Shown here one piece after another: positions 24,408 to 34,688 of a stretch of 64,000 nt of DNA. The stretch is from Neptunitalea chrysea (GTDB lineage Bacteria; Bacteroidota; Bacteroidia; Flavobacteriales; Flavobacteriaceae). The notes beneath the pieces were generated by a model. That model saw only the letters and a program-made list of their open reading frames with translations, did not search any database and was not told the origin of the DNA. The stretch covers positions 62,001 to 126,000 of the forward strand of contig NZ_BRVP01000007.1 in NCBI RefSeq assembly GCF_027924145.1, written 5' to 3'. The translations under genes and the position numbers were made by a program. Within the stretch, counting starts at the first letter, position 1, and the number at the start of each line of letters is the position of its first letter.

Positions 24408-26519
24408 CTAAGTGTTCTGCTCTTTTTTTAAAACGGATAGTGCTAAGCGAATGGTAAAGTAATCCATAGACTCTTGGAAGTGCTCAAAATAGGATTTTAG
24501 TTGTGTTGGTTCTTCAAGTATTTCTTTAGCTTCTTTTACTTTTAAAACTTCTTTTTTTGTAATAAATCTGTAAATATCTACAGGTTTATCTTCTTCATAT
24601 AACTTAGCAATGTGTGAGTAAATAGTAGCAATATTTAATTGTCTTTCTTCTGCAATTTCTTCAATAGATAGCCCTTTTTCATACCACTTTAGTGTTTCGT
24701 TATAGGTGTTTTTCTTTCCTTTTCCTTTTGTTTTTTTCTCTTTAGTAAAGGCAATTATTTCACTTATAAATTGATACCCGTAGGCTTCTAGTTTACGTTT
24801 TCCAACACCTCCAATTTCTATAAATTCATCATCACTCATTGGGCGTTCCGCTTCCATTTCTTTTAATGCGGCATCACTAAAAATATGATAAGCGGGTACA
24901 TCTTCTTCTCGTGCAATTTTTAGCCGTAGTTGACGTAACCTTTCAAATAAATTGTTTTGCGTAGTTGTTTTTTTAGAAGGTTGCTTGGTGCTTTCTGTAG
25001 GTTTAACATCTGTAGGTTGTGTTAGTCTTACGTGAGTACCCTTAAACAAGACTTCTTTTGCCAGATTGGTTACTTTTAAATTGTTCTTCTCATGAAAGGC
25101 AATTTCTACGTACCCCATATTTATTAATTGAATAAGATATTGTTGCCAGTGTGTCCAAGAGATTTCGGGTGCTATTCCGTAGGTTTTAACATGTTCGTAT
25201 CCTTTGCTAAGGATCGTATTGTTTTTAGAGCCTCTTAAAACATCTATTACCGTACCTATTGGTTCCTGTTCTTTTAAACGGGTAATACAGGAGAGTGCTT
25301 TTTGGGCAATAATAGTGCCGTTAAAAAACGTAGGTGGATTTTTGCAAACATCACAATTGCCACAATCCTTTTCAAGATATTCGCCAAAATAGCTTAAGAG
25401 TATTTTTCTACGACAGCTTAAAGCATCTGCATATTGTTTCATACGTTCTAGCTTTGCTAACTGTACTTCGCTATTAGAGTTCTTTTCTGCAAATTGACGA
25501 AGTTGTACAACATCGGCATAGCTATGAAATAAGAGCGTTTCAGAAGGTAGTCCATCTCGGCCGGCACGACCAATCTCCTGGTAATATCCTTCCATGTTTT
25601 TAGGTAGGTTGTAATGTATAACCCATCTAATATTGCTTTTGTCTATACCCATTCCAAAAGCTATGGTAGCGCAAATAATCTCTATTTCGTCATTAATAAA
25701 CTGATCTTGTATTGTAGCGCGTTCTTCATGACCCAGTCCGGCATGGTAGGCTATAGCATTAAAACCTTCTTTAATAAGTTTGTTAGCTACCATTTCGGTT
25801 CCCTTTCTACTTAAGCAGTATATAATACCGCTTTCCGATTCATGACCAGCTAAGAAACTAGTTATCTGCTGCATTCTGTCAACCCCTGGTTTAACCGTAA
25901 GGTTTAAGTTGCTTCGGTCAAAAGAAGAGATGTATTTTTTAGCATTAGGTATGCTAAGCTGATTAACAATGTCATCTCTGGTCGCTTTGTCAGCTGTAGC
26001 GGTAAGTGCAATTATGGGTATTTCAGGGAATCGATTTTTTAAAAAACCAAGTTGTTGATAGGCTGGTCTAAAGTCGTGCCCCCAGCTAGAGATGCAGTGT
26101 GCCTCATCAATGGCTATTAATCCTACCTTGGTAGTGCTAAATACAGGTTCTAAATAAGATAAACTTTCAGGAGCAACATATAGAAGCTTTATTTCATTCG
26201 ACTTTACTTTGTCAAAAATAGTATGGTGTTCTGCTTCACTTTGACTACTATTAATGAAGGCTGCATTAATACCATTTGTGTTTAATCCATCTACCTGATC
26301 TTTCATTAGAGCTATAAGTGGAGATATAACTAATGTAATACCTGTAAGCATCAGTGCAGGTAATTGGTAACAAATAGATTTACCGCCTCCAGTAGGCATA
26401 ATTACCAAAGAGTCATGGCCATCTAGTACATTTGTAATTATTTCTTCCTGTAGAGGTCTAAACCTATCGTATCCAAAGTACGTTTTTAAAGTACTGTATA
26501 ATTGCTCGTTTTTTACCAT
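24408..26519 (-). CDS. recQ: ATP-dependent DNA helicase RecQ
   Basis: From ATG 26519 (the frame also has an upstream TTG) the protein has 703 residues. RecQ domains in order: helicase core with Walker A MPTGGGKS (41-48), DEAH box in AIDEAHCISSWGHDFRP and motif VI QEIGRAGRDG; the RQC zinc site with CRRKILLSYFGE and CGNCDVC; an HRDC domain (LRQLRLKIAREEDVPAYHIF); and a C-terminal helix-turn-helix-like region (GLSIEEIAEERQLNIATIYSH). It unwinds recombination and replication intermediates with 3'-5' polarity. The C-terminal extension beyond HRDC is common in Bacteroidota copies. Confidence 0.96.
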   Translation of the reverse strand: MVKNEQLYSTLKTYFGYDRFRPLQEEIITNVLDGHDSLVIMPTGGGKSICYQLPALMLTGITLVISPLIALMKDQVDGLNTNGINAAFINSSQSEAEHHTIFDKVKSNEIKLLYVAPESLSYLEPVFSTTKVGLIAIDEAHCISSWGHDFRPAYQQLGFLKNRFPEIPIIALTATADKATRDDIVNQLSIPNAKKYISSFDRSNLNLTVKPGVDRMQQITSFLAGHESESGIIYCLSRKGTEMVANKLIKEGFNAIAYHAGLGHEERATIQDQFINDEIEIICATIAFGMGIDKSNIRWVIHYNLPKNMEGYYQEIGRAGRDGLPSETLLFHSYADVVQLRQFAEKNSNSEVQLAKLERMKQYADALSCRRKILLSYFGEYLEKDCGNCDVCKNPPTFFNGTIIAQKALSCITRLKEQEPIGTVIDVLRGSKNNTILSKGYEHVKTYGIAPEISWTHWQQYLIQLINMGYVEIAFHEKNNLKVTNLAKEVLFKGTHVRLTQPTDVKPTESTKQPSKKTTTQNNLFERLRQLRLKIAREEDVPAYHIFSDAALKEMEAERPMSDDEFIEIGGVGKRKLEAYGYQFISEIIAFTKEKKTKGKGKKNTYNETLKWYEKGLSIEEIAEERQLNIATIYSHIAKLYEEDKPVDIYRFITKKEVLKVKEAKEILEEPTQLKSYFEHFQESMDYFTIRLALSVLKKEQNT

Positions 26520-26687
26520 ATGTTGCAAAGTAAAGGCTCAAATAATTAATAGAAAATAATTGTGAATAAAATTATTTATATGATTTGAAACTTGATAATG
26601 GGAAAACGTAAGGAATACCAACATTCTGCAAACAAATTTACAAATGAATAAAGGGTTTTGTAAATTTGTAGACCATAGTTACATATT

Positions 26688-27113
26688 ATGACTCAGGAAG
26701 CTATTTTATTGATTTGTAAAAAAATGTGTGAAAACACACTCATGGAAACCTTAGAAATTGAATTTGTTTCGGTTGACCTAAAAAAAGAAACACTAACAGC
26801 ATCTATGCCTGTAACACCTAAGGTACACCAACCCGATGGTGTTTTACATGGTGGCGCTACAGCTGCCTTAGCAGAAAGTGTAGGGAGTGCAGCGTGCTAT
26901 GTTTTTCTTGATGCAAAAAATTATATGATAAGAGGGATTGAGATTTCTGCGAATCATTTAAAAAGTAAAGTTGAAGGAATGGTGTATGCAACTGCATCAT
27001 TTATTCATAAAGGGCGTACCACACAATTATGGGATATTAAAGTAGTAGATGAGGAAGGGAAACTTATTTCTCAATGTAAATTGTCTACTATAACACTACC
27101 AAAAAAGAAGTAA
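26688..27113 (+). CDS. Hotdog-fold acyl-CoA thioesterase (PaaI-like), menaquinone-linked
   Basis: A 141-residue hotdog protein with the PaaI/YbdB signature HQPDGVLHGGATAALAESVGS and a second family strand (YATASFIHKGRTTQLWDIKV). Its stop and the ATG of isochorismate synthase overlap (TAATG). That pairing points to 1,4-dihydroxy-2-naphthoyl-CoA thioesterase of the menaquinone pathway, though the family also includes phenylacetyl-CoA enzymes. A TAAATTTG -7 box lies at 26661-26668. Substrate assignment is by context. Confidence 0.88.
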   Translation: MTQEAILLICKKMCENTLMETLEIEFVSVDLKKETLTASMPVTPKVHQPDGVLHGGATAALAESVGSAACYVFLDAKNYMIRGIEISANHLKSKVEGMVYATASFIHKGRTTQLWDIKVVDEEGKLISQCKLSTITLPKKK

Positions 27114-28258
27114 TGCAGCAGGAATTATTTTTTGATAAAATTAAAGAGCATTATACAGCTAACTTACCATTTGTTGTTTACAGAAAACCAGGGGAATCTG
27201 CAGTTTATTCATACTTACAATTGAATGATGAATTACAATATACTAAAGATTTTACAGAAGGCGGATTTGTTTTTGCACCTTTTAATTTAAGTGAAAGAGT
27301 TGTTTTGTTTTCTTCAGAAGTATCTGAAAAATTACAATTAGAAACTTTTAATTATAATGAAACAGATGTTATTAATGCCTACACCGTACTTACTGAAGAA
27401 GAACATTTAGCGCATGTAAACTTGGTAGCTAAAGGGGTAGAAGCTTTAACAGCCAATTCAGGTTTTAAAAAGGTAGTACTTTCTCGTAAGGAAGTCTTGA
27501 AAACTGAGAAAAAAGACCCTTTATTGCTCTTTCAGCGTATTTTGCATACGTACCCTAATGCATTTTGTTATTGCTGGTATCATCCGAAGGTGGGATTGTG
27601 GTTAGGGGCAACTCCTGAAACATTACTAAAAATATATAGAAATAAATTAGCCACTATGGCATTAGCCGGAACCCAAAAATATGTAGATACAGAAAATGTA
27701 TACTGGGGTGATAAAGAAAAGATGGAGCAACAAATAGTAACAGATACTATTGTTAATGCACTTACACCGGTATTGAGTAATTTAGAGGTTTCTAATGTGC
27801 ATACCCATAAAGCTGGTACCTTATTACATTTAAAAACAGATATAAGCGGAAGGTTATCTAATAATCATGGTTTAAAAGAGGTTATAGAGGCACTTCATCC
27901 GACACCTGCGGTATGTGGTTTACCAAAAGAAAAGGCTAAAGCATTTATTTTTAACAATGAAAACTATAGAAGAACTTACTATAGCGGCTTTTTAGGAGAA
28001 TTGAATAACAAAACTACAGTAGAAAGAAATACAAATAGGAGAAATGTAGAGAATTCTGCATATAAAGCAACTGTGGTGAGTAGTCACCTTTTTGTAAACC
28101 TTAGAAGTATGGAGATGGTAGAAGATGAATTACATTTGTTTGTTGGTGGCGGAATTGTAAAAGATTCGGATCCTGAGGCTGAATGGCAAGAGACTGTTCA
28201 TAAAACAAATACCATGAAACAGGTACTTGCTCTAAAATTGCCATCGAGAATAAAGTAG
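27113..28258 (+). CDS. menF: Isochorismate synthase (chorismate-binding enzyme)
   Basis: A 381-residue MST-family enzyme converting chorismate to isochorismate, the entry to menaquinone. Signatures are KVVLSRKEV near residue 120, WLGATPETLLKI, MALAGTQKY, LHPTPAVCGLPK and the C-terminal RSMEMVEDELHLFVGGGIVKDSDPEAEW split by normal spacing. Mg2+-binding glutamates lie in the last segment. Overlap with the hotdog thioesterase gene supports menaquinone rather than siderophore synthesis; no siderophore genes are nearby. Confidence 0.93.
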   Translation: MQQELFFDKIKEHYTANLPFVVYRKPGESAVYSYLQLNDELQYTKDFTEGGFVFAPFNLSERVVLFSSEVSEKLQLETFNYNETDVINAYTVLTEEEHLAHVNLVAKGVEALTANSGFKKVVLSRKEVLKTEKKDPLLLFQRILHTYPNAFCYCWYHPKVGLWLGATPETLLKIYRNKLATMALAGTQKYVDTENVYWGDKEKMEQQIVTDTIVNALTPVLSNLEVSNVHTHKAGTLLHLKTDISGRLSNNHGLKEVIEALHPTPAVCGLPKEKAKAFIFNNENYRRTYYSGFLGELNNKTTVERNTNRRNVENSAYKATVVSSHLFVNLRSMEMVEDELHLFVGGGIVKDSDPEAEWQETVHKTNTMKQVLALKLPSRIK

Positions 28259-28354
28259 TTTTCGTAGAGACAAAAGCCCTAAACTTCTATTCTTTTTTAT
28301 CTATAAGGAAAGGTAGTGCACCTTTGACTTGTGAAACTAAAACACATTTCAAAG

Positions 28355-29692
28355 ATGAAGCAATATTTTTCGATACTATTAATGTTTACGTTCTTTTGGG
28401 TAAAGGCGCAGGACACCAATAGTACTCCAAATAGTTCCACTAAAGTTTGGACCTTGGAAGAATGTTTGGCGTATGCTGTTGATAATAATATTACGGTAAA
28501 AACTGCAGAACTAACAAAAGAGACGTCAGGTGTAACGTATAGTGCATCTAAATTTAATAAACTACCAAACTTAACAGGTAGTGCCTCACAGAGTATGACC
28601 AATGGTCAGTCTATTGACCCCATTACCAGTGATTATGTAAACGAACAAATACACGCTACAAGTATAGGGGTAAGTACTTCTGTTACACTATTTCAAGGTA
28701 ATCAGTTAAATAATACCGTTAAGCAGAATAAATTACTTGTAAATCAGAATTCATTTTATGTAGAGCAGGCAAAAAATAATATTGTTTTAAGTGTAACAGA
28801 GGCTTATTTGCAAGCTTTGTATGCTAAAGAAGGAATATTAGTAGCAGAGAAAAACTTAGAGGCTTCAGAAAAAGAAGCGGAAACAGCTAAGGCTCGTTTA
28901 GAGGCAGGAAGTATTGCTATGCAAGATTATACAGATGCCTTGTCACAATCAGCTACCAATAGATACAATGTAATTGATGCTAAGAATAGTTATGCTACTT
29001 ATATTTTAACGCTAAAACAATTATTAGAGTTAACGCCATTTGATGATTTTGATATTGTAACTCCTGATACTGAAGATTATGCGGCTCCGATACTACCAAA
29101 TAAAGTATCTGTTTATAAAACTGCTTTAGGGATTTTGCCTGAGTACCAGGCGGCTAAATTAGGAGTTGAGGTTTCTGAGAAAGATTTAGATATAGCTAAA
29201 GGAGATTACTTACCAACTTTATCATTAACAGGAAGTGTAGGATCTGGATATACGAGTACACAGAGTTTAGGATTTAAAGATCAAATGGATGTAAACTTAA
29301 ACCAACGAGTAGGATTGTCGTTGAGCGTTCCAATCTTTAATAGAGGTCAAACAAAGGCTGCCATACAAAAAGCAAAGTTAGCTATAGAACAATCAGAGAT
29401 TCAGGAAAAAACAGTTCAAAAGGAAATATTTCAAAAAATAGAAACAGCTTATCAAAATGCATTGTCTTCTCAAGAACAATTAGTAGCAGCCCAAGTTGCC
29501 AGTAATGCAGCAGAAGAATCGTATAAGTTGGCGCAAAAGAAATACGATTTGGGAGCATTGAGTACAACCGATTTAGTGGTTAGTCAAAACACTTTTACAA
29601 ATGCACAACAAAATTATATTCAGGCAAAATACTTAAACATACTTTATACACAGTTACTAAATTTTTATCAAGGAGACCAAATTAAACTTTAA
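28355..29692 (+). CDS. TolC-family outer-membrane efflux protein
   Basis: Translation most likely begins at ATG 28355, giving a signal peptide (MKQYFSILLMFTFFWVKAQ) and 445 residues; the GTG at 28331 would add eight residues. Two repeated coiled-coil/beta units of the TolC fold are visible, with WTLEECLAYAVDNNITVK at the start of the first and YEVSEKDLDIAKGDYLPTLS-like features in the second. It is the exit duct of a tripartite exporter. It heads a six-gene operon: four bases separate it from the adaptor gene. Confidence 0.93.
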   Translation: MKQYFSILLMFTFFWVKAQDTNSTPNSSTKVWTLEECLAYAVDNNITVKTAELTKETSGVTYSASKFNKLPNLTGSASQSMTNGQSIDPITSDYVNEQIHATSIGVSTSVTLFQGNQLNNTVKQNKLLVNQNSFYVEQAKNNIVLSVTEAYLQALYAKEGILVAEKNLEASEKEAETAKARLEAGSIAMQDYTDALSQSATNRYNVIDAKNSYATYILTLKQLLELTPFDDFDIVTPDTEDYAAPILPNKVSVYKTALGILPEYQAAKLGVEVSEKDLDIAKGDYLPTLSLTGSVGSGYTSTQSLGFKDQMDVNLNQRVGLSLSVPIFNRGQTKAAIQKAKLAIEQSEIQEKTVQKEIFQKIETAYQNALSSQEQLVAAQVASNAAEESYKLAQKKYDLGALSTTDLVVSQNTFTNAQQNYIQAKYLNILYTQLLNFYQGDQIKL

Positions 29693-29696
29693 TCAA

Positions 29697-30911
29697 ATGA
29701 AAAAGAATAATAAGAAAATAGGAATCATAATTATAGTGATACTTGTTATTGCGGGAGGAGCATATTTTATGTTTGGAGGCACAAAGCAGACTGTAATTTC
29801 GGTTCAAGCGCTAACAGTTGAAAAAGGAGAAGTAACTAAAATGGTTACTGCAACAGGTACGGTAGAGCCACTTACAGAAGTTGAAGTTGGGACTCAGGTT
29901 TCAGGTAAAATTTCAAAACTATATGCAGATTATAATAGCGTTGTGAAAAAAGGAGATTTACTAGCAGAGATTGATAAGACTAACTTATTAACGTCTTTAT
30001 CACAAGCTAAAGCAAGTTATAATAGTGCAGTAACTGAAAGAGATTATTTGCAAACTATTTTCGATAGACAAAAGTCTTTATATGAGAACAGCGTAATTAG
30101 TAAAGCAGATTACGATGAGGCTTTGTATAATTTAAAAACAGCAAAGAATACAGTAGATCAAAGATATTCGGATCTTCAGGAAGCGCAAACTAATTTAAGT
30201 TACGCAGAAATTTATTCCCCTATTGACGGAGTAGTACTTTCTAGAGAGGTTGATGAAGGACAGACGGTAGCGGCAAGTTACGAAACACCCACGTTGTTCA
30301 CTATTGCTAAGGATTTAAAACAAATGCAGGTAGAGGCCGATGTAGATGAAGCAGATATAGGAGAAGTGGAAGAAGGGCAGCGAGTAACTTTTACGGTAGA
30401 TGCGTACCAAGGAACGGTGTTTGAAGGAAAAGTTACGCAGGTACGTTTAGCGTATACTGAAGATTCTAATGTAATTACGTATACGGTGGTAATTGAAGCA
30501 GAGAACCCTGACCTAAAACTAAAGCCGGGTTTAACAGCCACCGTATACATTTACACTCTTGAATTACAAGATCAATTAACGATTCAGGCTAAGGCTGTTA
30601 ATTTTCAACCAGATGTAAATTTAGTTCAAGCTTATGAAGTGCAAGAAGGTATTGAAAACCCACAGCCAGTTAGAACACCTGAAACATCGGGTGATGAAAA
30701 AGTAGTTTGGAAATTAGATGGTAAGAAAATGAGACCTCAAAAAGTTATATTAGGAGAAAGTGATGGTGTAAATGTTCAGGTAAAAAGCGGTTTAAATGAA
30801 GGAGATAAATTGGTGTATAGTATAGAAGCTTCTAAAGAAACTGTTTCGGGAGGAAGTGCAGAAAGTCCGTTTATGCCTAAACCACCGGGAAAAAATAAGA
30901 GTAAAAAATAA
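29697..30911 (+). CDS. MacA/HlyD-type periplasmic adaptor protein
   Basis: A 404-residue membrane-fusion protein with one N-terminal transmembrane anchor (about 7-27). Lipoyl halves follow (GTVEPLTEVEVGTQVSGKIS and SPIDGVVLSREVDEGQTV), with a coiled-coil hairpin between them (about 105-160), then beta-barrel and membrane-proximal domains. It connects the inner-membrane MacB-type transporter to TolC. The C-terminus is proline- and lysine-rich. It sits between the tolC-like gene and the ATPase gene. Confidence 0.93.
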   Translation: MKKNNKKIGIIIIVILVIAGGAYFMFGGTKQTVISVQALTVEKGEVTKMVTATGTVEPLTEVEVGTQVSGKISKLYADYNSVVKKGDLLAEIDKTNLLTSLSQAKASYNSAVTERDYLQTIFDRQKSLYENSVISKADYDEALYNLKTAKNTVDQRYSDLQEAQTNLSYAEIYSPIDGVVLSREVDEGQTVAASYETPTLFTIAKDLKQMQVEADVDEADIGEVEEGQRVTFTVDAYQGTVFEGKVTQVRLAYTEDSNVITYTVVIEAENPDLKLKPGLTATVYIYTLELQDQLTIQAKAVNFQPDVNLVQAYEVQEGIENPQPVRTPETSGDEKVVWKLDGKKMRPQKVILGESDGVNVQVKSGLNEGDKLVYSIEASKETVSGGSAESPFMPKPPGKNKSKK

Positions 30912-30921
30912 AGTTTAGATC

Positions 30922-31662
30922 ATGAAAAAAGAAATTATCAAAATTCAGGATCTCAAAAGAAACTTTAAAATGGGAGATGAAATAGTGCATGCGCTAAAAG
31001 GAATTTCATTTACCATTCATGAAGGTGAATTTGTAACCATCATGGGATCTAGTGGATCAGGAAAAAGTACTATGTTAAATATCTTAGGTTGTTTAGATCA
31101 GCCTTCGTCAGGGACTTATGAAATAGATGAGATTGATGTAAAAGAGTTATCTCGTAATGATTTGGCTAGAATCAGAAATAAAAAAATAGGATTCATTTTT
31201 CAGTCCTACAATTTATTACCAAGAACCACATCTATTGAAAATGCAGAGCTACCGCTAATATACAATAATACGGTAAGTACAGAGGAACGTCACAAAAGAG
31301 CAGTAGAAGCTTTGAAATTAGTTGGGCTTGGAGAGCGTTTAGATCATACCCCTGCACAATTATCAGGAGGGCAACAACAGCGTGTAGCTATTGCACGTTC
31401 TTTAGTAAACGACCCAGTGGTTATTTTGGCTGATGAGGCTACTGGTAACCTAGATACTCGTACCTCTTATGAGATAATGTCTTTGTTTCAGAAGCTTAAC
31501 AGAAACGGTAAAACTATCGTATTTGTAACTCATGAACCAGATATTGCAGCGTTTAGTTCTCGTACCATTGTATTAAAAGATGGTAATATTATTAAGGATG
31601 AATCTAACCAGAATGTTCAGGATGCTGCCAAAGCATTAGCAGAACTACCAAAAGGAGACTAA
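30922..31662 (+). CDS. MacB/LolD-type ABC transporter ATPase
   Basis: A 246-residue ABC ATPase with Walker [11 protein letters not shown]-loop FQSYNLLPR, signature [15 protein letters not shown], Walker [13 protein letters not shown] and H-loop FVTHE. Together with the separate permease downstream (one-base gap) it makes up a split MacB: in E. coli MacB both parts are one chain. It powers extrusion of a substrate that cannot be deduced; MacB relatives export macrolides, peptides, toxins or porphyrins. Confidence 0.95.
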   Translation: MKKEIIKIQDLKRNFKMGDEIVHALKGISFTIHEGEFVTIMGSSGSGKSTMLNILGCLDQPSSGTYEIDEIDVKELSRNDLARIRNKKIGFIFQSYNLLPRTTSIENAELPLIYNNTVSTEERHKRAVEALKLVGLGERLDHTPAQLSGGQQQRVAIARSLVNDPVVILADEATGNLDTRTSYEIMSLFQKLNRNGKTIVFVTHEPDIAAFSSRTIVLKDGNIIKDESNQNVQDAAKALAELPKGD

Positions 31663-31663
31663 G

Positions 31664-32881
31664 ATGAGAATTTTAAATTTATTAAAAACCGCATGGAAAG
31701 CTATTTTGTTGAATAAGGTGAGAACCTTGCTTACCATGTTGGGAATTATAATAGGGGTTGCCTCGGTAATTGCAATGCTTGCTATTGGAGAGGGATCTAA
31801 ACAAAGTATCAGAACGCAAATTTCTAGTATGGGGTCTAACATGATTAATATAAGACCTGGAGCAGATATGAGAGGAGGAGTTAGACTTGATGCGGGTGAA
31901 ATGCAGTCATTAAAATTGGCCGATTATGAAGCTATTAAAAATGATGCCTCTTTAATTTCGGGAGTATCGCCACAGGTTTCAGGAAGCGGACAAGTAATTT
32001 ATGGGGCTAATAACTGGCCTACTTCTATTTATGGGGTTTCTCCTGAATTTGTAGATATTAAGAAGTTTAGTATTGTAAATGGAAGTATGTTTACCAATGA
32101 TGAGGTAAAGTCGTATGCTAAAGTAGCTGTAATTGGTCAGACCATTGTCGAGAATTTATTTCCAAATGAGGATCCAGTTGGTAAAATGATACGTTTTGAT
32201 AATACACCTTTTAAAATTATTGGGGTATTAGGAGAGAAAGGAGAAAATACCTTTGGTCAAGATCAGGATGATGTTATTTTAGCTCCTTACACAGCAGTTC
32301 AAAAACGTATTTTAGCAATTAATTACTTACAATCAATTGTGGCTTCAGCAATAAGTGAAGAAAAAGCCGATGATGCGGTAGAACAAGTAAGTAATATTTT
32401 AAGAAAACAACACGGTATTTCAGGAGATCAGAGCGATGATTTCAATGTGTTTTCAATGGAAGAGTTAATTTCTATGTTTAGTTCAACCAATGAAATGTTA
32501 ACGGTATTGTTGGTAGCTATAGCGAGTATTTCGTTATTTATTGGTGGTATTGGTATTATGAATATTATGTACGTTTCGGTAAAAGAAAGAACGCGTGAGA
32601 TTGGTTTACGTATGGCTGTTGGTGGTATGGGACGCGATATTTTACTGCAATTTTTGATAGAAGCTATACTCATTAGTATAACAGGAGGATTGTTAGGTGT
32701 ACTTTTAGGGTTAGCATCTACGGTATTTATAGAAAATATACTAAATTGGCCTACTAGTGTTACCAGTTACTCCATTATAATTTCATTTGCAGTGTGTGCT
32801 GTTACCGGAATTTTCTTTGGATGGTATCCTGCTAGAAAAGCAGCAGCACTAGACCCAATAAATGCTTTGAGATACGAATAA
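31664..32881 (+). CDS. MacB-type ABC transporter permease (FtsX fold)
   Basis: A 405-residue permease. The first transmembrane helix (LLTMLGIIIGVASVIAMLAI) is followed by a large periplasmic MacB core domain (about 50-270), then three helices near the C-terminus, with the coupling helix region KERTREIGLRMAVGG. This is the mechanotransmission architecture of MacB/LolC/FtsX. It starts one base after the ATPase gene and ends one base before the sensor kinase gene. Confidence 0.94.
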   Translation: MRILNLLKTAWKAILLNKVRTLLTMLGIIIGVASVIAMLAIGEGSKQSIRTQISSMGSNMINIRPGADMRGGVRLDAGEMQSLKLADYEAIKNDASLISGVSPQVSGSGQVIYGANNWPTSIYGVSPEFVDIKKFSIVNGSMFTNDEVKSYAKVAVIGQTIVENLFPNEDPVGKMIRFDNTPFKIIGVLGEKGENTFGQDQDDVILAPYTAVQKRILAINYLQSIVASAISEEKADDAVEQVSNILRKQHGISGDQSDDFNVFSMEELISMFSSTNEMLTVLLVAIASISLFIGGIGIMNIMYVSVKERTREIGLRMAVGGMGRDILLQFLIEAILISITGGLLGVLLGLASTVFIENILNWPTSVTSYSIIISFAVCAVTGIFFGWYPARKAAALDPINALRYE

Positions 32882-32882
32882 T

Positions 32883-33920
32883 ATGTTTACCTATAAAAGT
32901 AAAAGAATAACTGTATTGTTTCATGTGTTGGTATGGATTGTATTATTTAGCTTTCCATACCTTCTTTCGTCTGGTACTGAACAGGTGATGATTAGAGTAA
33001 TTGGTCATTCATGGGTTCCTTTAACCATGTATGCTGTGATATTCTATTTGAATTACTTGTACTTAATAAATGCCTTCGTATTCGATAAAAAAAGACTTGC
33101 GGTATTTATTACTTTAAATACTGGTATTATTGTGTTATGTATCTGGTTTAGAGATTTACTAAATGAAACCTTTTTCCAGAATATCTTTCCAAAATCACCT
33201 GATGGAGACGGAGGGCCACCAATAAAACTGTTTATTTATGTTCAGATTATATCGTTTCTAATTCCTTTAATTTTTGCGGTAGCCTTAAAAATTACCGAAC
33301 GATGGATTAAAACCGAAGCAGAACGTAAAGAGGCTGCTAATATTAAGTTGGCGTCTGAGTTGCAACATTTAAAATATCAGCTGCAACCACATTTCTTTTT
33401 CAATTCATTAAATAATATTTATTCGCTGGTAGACATCTCTCCTGATAAGGCAAAATCTACCATTCATAGTTTAAGTAAACTGATGCGCTATTTGTTATAT
33501 GAAACAAATACAGAGAAAGTGCCTTTACAAAAAGAATTGGATTTTATGGAGAAGTATATTGAATTGATGAAGTTACGACTTTCAGAAAATACCAAGGTGG
33601 TCTATGGCTTTCCAATTGCATCGCCAGATGTTACCGTAGCGCCATTGCTTTATATATCTTTAATGGAAAATGCATTTAAACACGGGGTTTCTTCAAATAA
33701 TGATTGTACTATTGAATTTGAAATGAAAATCAATGCAGAAGAAATAAGTTTTACGTCTAGTAATTACAATTACCCTAAAAACATGGCCGATAAAAGTGGC
33801 TCAGGAATAGGATTGGATAACCTAAAAAAACGACTTAACTTACTATATCCAAATAGTCATGAGTATATGCATCAGGTGATTGATAATAAATATGTGGCTA
33901 AGTTGAATATAAAGTATTAA
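32883..33920 (+). CDS. LytS/YehU-family sensor histidine kinase
   Basis: A 345-residue kinase with four predicted membrane helices in the first 135 residues, almost no periplasmic sensor loop, and a short coiled linker. The phospho-acceptor is His170 in QLQPHFFFNSLN. The ATP-binding N-box is NAFKHGV and the G-box GSGIGLDNLKKRL. It probably senses membrane state or the exporter itself. Being the fifth gene of the exporter operon, it likely controls that operon with the next gene. Confidence 0.93.
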   Translation: MFTYKSKRITVLFHVLVWIVLFSFPYLLSSGTEQVMIRVIGHSWVPLTMYAVIFYLNYLYLINAFVFDKKRLAVFITLNTGIIVLCIWFRDLLNETFFQNIFPKSPDGDGGPPIKLFIYVQIISFLIPLIFAVALKITERWIKTEAERKEAANIKLASELQHLKYQLQPHFFFNSLNNIYSLVDISPDKAKSTIHSLSKLMRYLLYETNTEKVPLQKELDFMEKYIELMKLRLSENTKVVYGFPIASPDVTVAPLLYISLMENAFKHGVSSNNDCTIEFEMKINAEEISFTSSNYNYPKNMADKSGSGIGLDNLKKRLNLLYPNSHEYMHQVIDNKYVAKLNIKY

Positions 33921-33925
33921 GGTTT

Positions 33926-34657
33926 ATGGATAAGATGCAAATTACCTGTATAGTTGTAGATGATGAGCCTATGGCACTAAATTTGGTAGAGAGTTATGTA
34001 GAGAAAACTCCTTTTCTTATTTTAAAGCAAAAGTTTAGCAATGCTATAGATGCTATGGAGTATGTAAACAATACGCCTATAGATGTATTGTTCCTAGATA
34101 TTCAGATGCCCGATTTAACGGGGATTGCTTTTTCTAAAATGTTACCCAAAAGTACTCGGGTTATTTTTACTACAGCATTTGACCAGTATGCTTTAGAAGG
34201 ATTTAAAGTGGATGCCTTAGATTATCTGTTAAAACCGTTTGATTATGCCGAGTTTCTGAATGCCGCTAGCAAAGCCAAAGAATGGTTTGCTTTATTAAGA
34301 AAAACAGAAAATACAAATCCCGTTAGCTCAGGAAAAGAATTCTTATTTGTGAAATCTGAGTATAAGCAATTAAAGATTAAGCTTAATGAGGTGTTGTATT
34401 TTGAGGGGCTTAAAGACTATATTAAAATTTGGCTTAAAAATGAGTCAAAGCCTATTTTAACGCTTATGAGTTTAAAGTCGTTAGAGGAGGAGTTACCTGA
34501 ATCTGATTTTATGAGGGTACACAGGTCTTTTATTGTATCACTAAAAAATATAGATGTGATAGAACGTAGTCAGATTATTATTAATGACCAACGAATTACG
34601 GTTTCAGAACAATACAAACCGAAGTTTATGGAGTTTATTAATAGTAATTCGTTATAA
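33926..34657 (+). CDS. LytTR-family response regulator
   Basis: A 243-residue regulator. The receiver domain has acidic pair DDE (12-14), phospho-acceptor Asp58 in LFLDIQMPD and the Lys of KPFDYAEF. A LytTR DNA-binding domain (about 140-240) follows with YFEGLKDYIKIWL and FMRVHRSFIVSLKNID. ATG 33935 is an alternative start. It is the last gene of the exporter operon and partner of the LytS-like kinase. No obvious LytTR repeat could be assigned before the tolC-like gene by eye. Confidence 0.94.
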   Translation: MDKMQITCIVVDDEPMALNLVESYVEKTPFLILKQKFSNAIDAMEYVNNTPIDVLFLDIQMPDLTGIAFSKMLPKSTRVIFTTAFDQYALEGFKVDALDYLLKPFDYAEFLNAASKAKEWFALLRKTENTNPVSSGKEFLFVKSEYKQLKIKLNEVLYFEGLKDYIKIWLKNESKPILTLMSLKSLEEELPESDFMRVHRSFIVSLKNIDVIERSQIIINDQRITVSEQYKPKFMEFINSNSL

Positions 34658-34688
34658 ATTTTCTAAAACCGTTTAACTTAATTATCGA

